Below, in pieces: positions 32,401 through 34,254 of a stretch of 34,254 bases of DNA (positions within the stretch are counted from its first letter, which is position 1; each line of letters opens with the position of its first letter). Under the pieces are notes generated by a model. It was not told the origin of the DNA. It saw only the letters and a list, made by a program, of their open reading frames with translations, and searched no databases. Source of the stretch: Pimelobacter simplex (GTDB lineage: Bacteria; Actinomycetota; Actinomycetes; Propionibacteriales; Nocardioidaceae); assembly GCA_016803235.1 (NCBI GenBank), contig JADCLI010000052.1, positions 1-34,254 of the forward strand. The letters are read 5' to 3'. Position numbers and translations under genes: made by a program.

Positions 32401-34045
32401 GGTTGGTGCCCTCCCCGGCGAGGAAGACGCCGTAGAGCCCGCGGTCGGGGATGGTGCCGCCGCTGGTGACGGCGAGCCGCTGGGCGCCGGGGCGTCCGCC
32501 GATCTGGCCGGTGACCCGGTCCCAGGTGATCCGCGGACGCAGCTCGGCGAACTCGTCGGAGGGGTAGCGCCCGGCCAGCAGGTCGAGCACGGCGTCGTAC
32601 GCCGACCGGGGCAGGTGGGCGTAGGGGGCGCTGCGCCGCACCAGCGCGAACAGCTCGTCGACGTCCCACTCGTCGGCGGCCGTCGCGGCGACGACCTGCT
32701 GGGCGAGCACGTCGAGCGGGTTGGCCGGCACCCGCAGCGCCTCGATGCCACCGGTGCGCATCCGGGCGACGGCGACCGCGGCGGGCGCCAGGTCGCCGCG
32801 GTGCTGGGGGAAGAAGACGCCGTGGGAGGTCTCGCCGACCTGGTGGCCCGCGCGACCCACACGCTGCAGGGCGCTCGCGACACTGGGAGGCGAGGCGATC
32901 TGGAGGACCAGGTCGACCGCGCCCATGTCGATGCCGAGCTCGAGGCTGCTGGTGGCGACCACGGCCGGCAGCCGGCCGGACTTGAGGTCGTCCTCGACGA
33001 GGGCGCGCTGCTCCTTGGACACCGAGCCGTGGTGGGTGCGGGCGAGCACCGCCGGCGCGCCGGCCGCCGCGCCCGACTGCGCCATCACCTGCGCGGGCGG
33101 GAGGATGCCCTCGGTCGTCATCTCGGCAGCGATCTCGTTGAGCCGTGCGGTCAGCCGCTCCGCCGTGCGCCGGCCGTTGGTGAACACGATCGTCGAGCGG
33201 TGCTCGCCGATCAGCGCCGCGACCCGCTGCTCGACGTGGGGCCAGATGCTGGCCCGGCTCGGCGGAGCCGTCGGGTCGTCGTCCTCGACCACCTGCCCGA
33301 GCTCGGTCATGTCCTCGACGGGGACCTCGACGCGCAGGTCCCACTCCTTGTGGGTGGGCGGGGCGACGATCTCGACCGGCGCGGTGCCGCCGAGGAAGCG
33401 CGCGACCTCCTCGGTGGGCCGGACGGTGGCGGACAGCCCGATCCGCTGGGCCGGGCGGGGGAGCAGGGCGTCGAGCCGCTCGAGGCTGAGCGCGAGGTGG
33501 GCGCCACGCTTGGTGCCGGCGACGGCGTGCACCTCGTCGACGATCACCGTCTCGATGCCGCGCAGGGTCTCGCGGGCCTGGCTGGTGAGGATGAGGAAGA
33601 GCGACTCCGGCGTGGTGATGAGCACGTCGGGCGGCCGGGTGGCGAGTCGGCGGCGCTCGTGGGCGGGGGTGTCGCCGGAGCGGATGCCGACGCTGACCTC
33701 GGGGAACGGCCGGCCTGGATGGAGCCGGTCGGCGGTCTGCCGGATGCCGGTCAGCGGGGCGCGCAGGTTGCGCTCGACGTCGACGGCGAGCGCCTTGAGC
33801 GGGGAGACGTAGAGGACGCGGGTGCGGTGGAGCCTGTCGTCGGGCGGCGGGGTGGTGAGCAGCCGGTCGATCCCGGCGAGGAACGCGCTGAGCGTCTTGC
33901 CGGAGCCGGTCGGCGCCACGACCAGGGTGTGCTGGCCGCGGGCGATCGCGTCCCACGCGCCGGCCTGGGCGGCGGTGGGCTCGGCGAAGGCAGCGCGGAA
34001 CCACGTCCGCGTCGCCTCGCTGAAGCGGGCCAGGGGGTCCTCCAT
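29480..34045 (-). CDS. lhr: Large helicase-related protein Lhr
   Basis: Lhr is an ATP-dependent 3'-5' single-strand DNA translocase/helicase linked to DNA repair. The length of 1521 residues matches the long actinobacterial form. The N-terminal core has the Q-motif region FAEPTAAQAGAWDAI, Walker A LVVAPTGSGKTLSAFLAGI near residue 48, VLYVSPLKALAVDVERNL, motif II VIVDEVHAVAGTKRGAHLAL near 170, and motif III IGLSATVRPTEEVARFLGG. The second RecA domain has TIVFTNGRRTAERL, VVATSSLELGIDMGAVDLVLQIASPPSV and ASALQRVGRAGHQVG. A winged-helix and Lhr-core region follows, then a long C-terminal domain. The ATG at 34045 has GGAGG 8 bases upstream. Near residue 967 the sequence SRLASLAPQ is encoded by a REP-like palindrome. 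Confidence 0.95.
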   Translation of the reverse strand: MEDPLARFSEATRTWFRAAFAEPTAAQAGAWDAIARGQHTLVVAPTGSGKTLSAFLAGIDRLLTTPPPDDRLHRTRVLYVSPLKALAVDVERNLRAPLTGIRQTADRLHPGRPFPEVSVGIRSGDTPAHERRRLATRPPDVLITTPESLFLILTSQARETLRGIETVIVDEVHAVAGTKRGAHLALSLERLDALLPRPAQRIGLSATVRPTEEVARFLGGTAPVEIVAPPTHKEWDLRVEVPVEDMTELGQVVEDDDPTAPPSRASIWPHVEQRVAALIGEHRSTIVFTNGRRTAERLTARLNEIAAEMTTEGILPPAQVMAQSGAAAGAPAVLARTHHGSVSKEQRALVEDDLKSGRLPAVVATSSLELGIDMGAVDLVLQIASPPSVASALQRVGRAGHQVGETSHGVFFPQHRGDLAPAAVAVARMRTGGIEALRVPANPLDVLAQQVVAATAADEWDVDELFALVRRSAPYAHLPRSAYDAVLDLLAGRYPSDEFAELRPRITWDRVTGQIGGRPGAQRLAVTSGGTIPDRGLYGVFLAGEGTNRRVGELDEEMVYESRVGDVFALGATSWRIEDITHDRVIVTPAPGVPGRLPFWKGDTAGRPTELGEAIGAFTRELAALPDAAAEARAREVGLDDNAAANLVAYLREQVEATRVLPSDTTVLVERFRDELGDWRLAVHSPYGTAVHAPWALAINARLRERYGVDGQALASDDGIVIRIPDTDADAPGADLIAFEPDEIEEIVTREVGGSALFAARFRECAARALLLPRRDPGRRSPLWQQRQRAAALLEVAARYPAFPIVLETVREVLNDVYDLPGLTTLLRRVDQREVTVTEVETPQPSPYSRTLMFGYVAQFVYEGDSPLAERRAAALTLDQGLLAELLGRAELRELLDPDVLTEVEAELQRTTPERRARDAEGLVDLLRLLGPLTAAEVAARARADAPVADWLADLVAARRVVEVRIPSRLASLAPQDGGVDAWAVVEDVARLRDGLGVPVPPGTPAAFTEPVDDPLADLVGRYARTHGPFTVEQVADRLGLGVAVVRHTLQRLEAQGRVLSGEFRPVGAGEEWCDVEVLRRLRRRSLARLRHEIEPVEPTTLARFSTAWHQVTTSKGPRGVDGLLHTIEQLAGAPMPASALESLVLPARVRDYEPALLDELTATGEVVWSGHGALPGSDGWVSLHLADRAHLTLPDPGPVEDPLHQRVLDVLAPGGAWFFRQVADQVARACVEAGEDAPLDEAVSAALWALVWSGHLTNDTLTPLRALTRSGRAAHRTRRAPARPGRVARTGPPETAGRWALLPPIDTDPTRRAHAAAEQLLERHGVVTRGAVVNERVPGGFAAVYKVLSAFEDAGRCRRGYFVEGLGAAQFGTAGAVDRLRSFSTPVGETLDAKPVAVALAATDPANPYGAALPWPTAEREHEGGHRPGRKAGALVVLVDGALVLYVERGGRTLLTWTEDPDLLTPAAEALSTAVRRGTLGQLTVEKADGTALLGNAGPLRDALAAAGFVATPRGLRVRA
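31120..31142. repeat. REP-like palindrome inside lhr
   Basis: GAGGC (31120-31124) and GCCTC (31138-31142) are perfect inverted arms around a 13-base core of the type GCGAGCGAAGCGA. Read in the lhr frame it gives SRLASLAPQ. I recall near-identical GAGGC...CGAGCGAAGCGAG...GCCTC elements scattered through Nocardioides and related genomes, but cannot confirm this here; only one copy is seen in the window. Confidence 0.5.
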
Positions 34046-34092
34046 TCCGTCATCCTCCCGCACGGCACCGACATCGCCGTCACAATGGGCGG

Positions 34093-34254
34093 GTGGCTGT
34101 GGAGGAGGGGAACCGGGGACGCGACCGCGCGCTGGTCGCCGGCGCGGTCGGCCTCGCCCTGGCCGTGCTGCTGGCCTGGTTGCTCCTGCGGGGAGGGGCC
34201 GAGCCGTCCCCTCCGGTCGCGGAGCCTCCCGCCCCGACGTCGACGCCCGCACCG
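34093..34254 (+). CDS. Single-pass membrane protein, N-terminal part only
   Basis: The first 54 codons of an open frame run off the window edge. A charged N-terminus (MAVEEGNRGRDR) is followed by a strong membrane helix (ALVAGAVGLALAVLLAWLLL) and then a Pro/Ala/Thr-rich stretch (PSPPVAEPPAPTSTPAP) typical of the linker of an exported domain. The GTG start is supported by CACAAT 6 bases upstream. It is divergent from lhr with 47 bases between. Function cannot be told from this part. Confidence 0.6.
   Translation, partial: MAVEEGNRGRDRALVAGAVGLALAVLLAWLLLRGGAEPSPPVAEPPAPTSTPAP

Noticed and set aside
1..34254. CRISPR arrays, tRNA/rRNA genes, prophage or defence systems
   Set aside because: No regularly spaced repeats, tRNA-like cloverleaf sequences, integrases or known defence domains were seen. 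Gaps between genes are short and accounted for.

Overview
The window is about 34 kb of very GC-rich, gene-dense chromosome from an actinobacterium. The gene content and order (sucB, pepA, gcvT; thyA, folA; dapA, rnj; ftsK, HTH protein, rimO, pgsA; cinA, clgR; lhr, nei2) follow neighbourhoods I recall from Streptomyces and Mycobacterium. The base composition, the GTG starts and the secreted proteins with Lys-rich Ig-like tails suggest Nocardioides or a close relative. The genus is an inference and no 16S gene is present. I see no tRNA, rRNA, CRISPR array, transposase, phage gene or defence island.

Left part (1-10080): the N-terminus of sucB (2-oxoglutarate/pyruvate dehydrogenase E2) on the minus strand, which appears to be broken at the window edge: the lipoyl domain reads on the minus strand, but the E3-binding domain of the same protein reads on the plus strand. 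Then come a conserved hypothetical gene, pepA (minus), gcvT with a small hypothetical gene and a phzF-like gene, thyA-folA, a luciferase-like F420/flavin oxidoreductase, an alpha/beta hydrolase (minus), and dapA-rnj.

Middle (10080-15100): a minus-strand accessory block. It holds a small secreted protein, a large secreted thermolysin-type (M4) protease with a PA domain inserted in its catalytic domain, and a two-gene operon (four-helix membrane protein and MerR-type regulator) with a recognisable MerR operator. A 51-bp stem-loop separates the two secreted-protein genes.

Right part (15100-34254): ftsK, a RodZ-like HTH membrane protein, rimO and pgsA on the plus strand; a 1690-residue secreted enzyme combining an ExeM/NucH nuclease with a 5'-nucleotidase; cinA and clgR; then htpX, nei2 and lhr on the minus strand; and the start of a plus-strand membrane protein.

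Throughout the window, many housekeeping genes have a TANNNT or NANNNT hexamer 6-9 bases before the start codon and no Shine-Dalgarno sequence, as expected for leaderless mRNAs. The three secreted-protein genes, clgR, lhr and sucB instead have clear ribosome binding sites. Nothing here is clearly a wholly new system. The points most worth a second look are the sucB breakpoint, the MerR/membrane-protein operon, the overlapping pepA/gcvT promoters, the protease and nuclease domain architectures, and a REP-like palindrome inside lhr.
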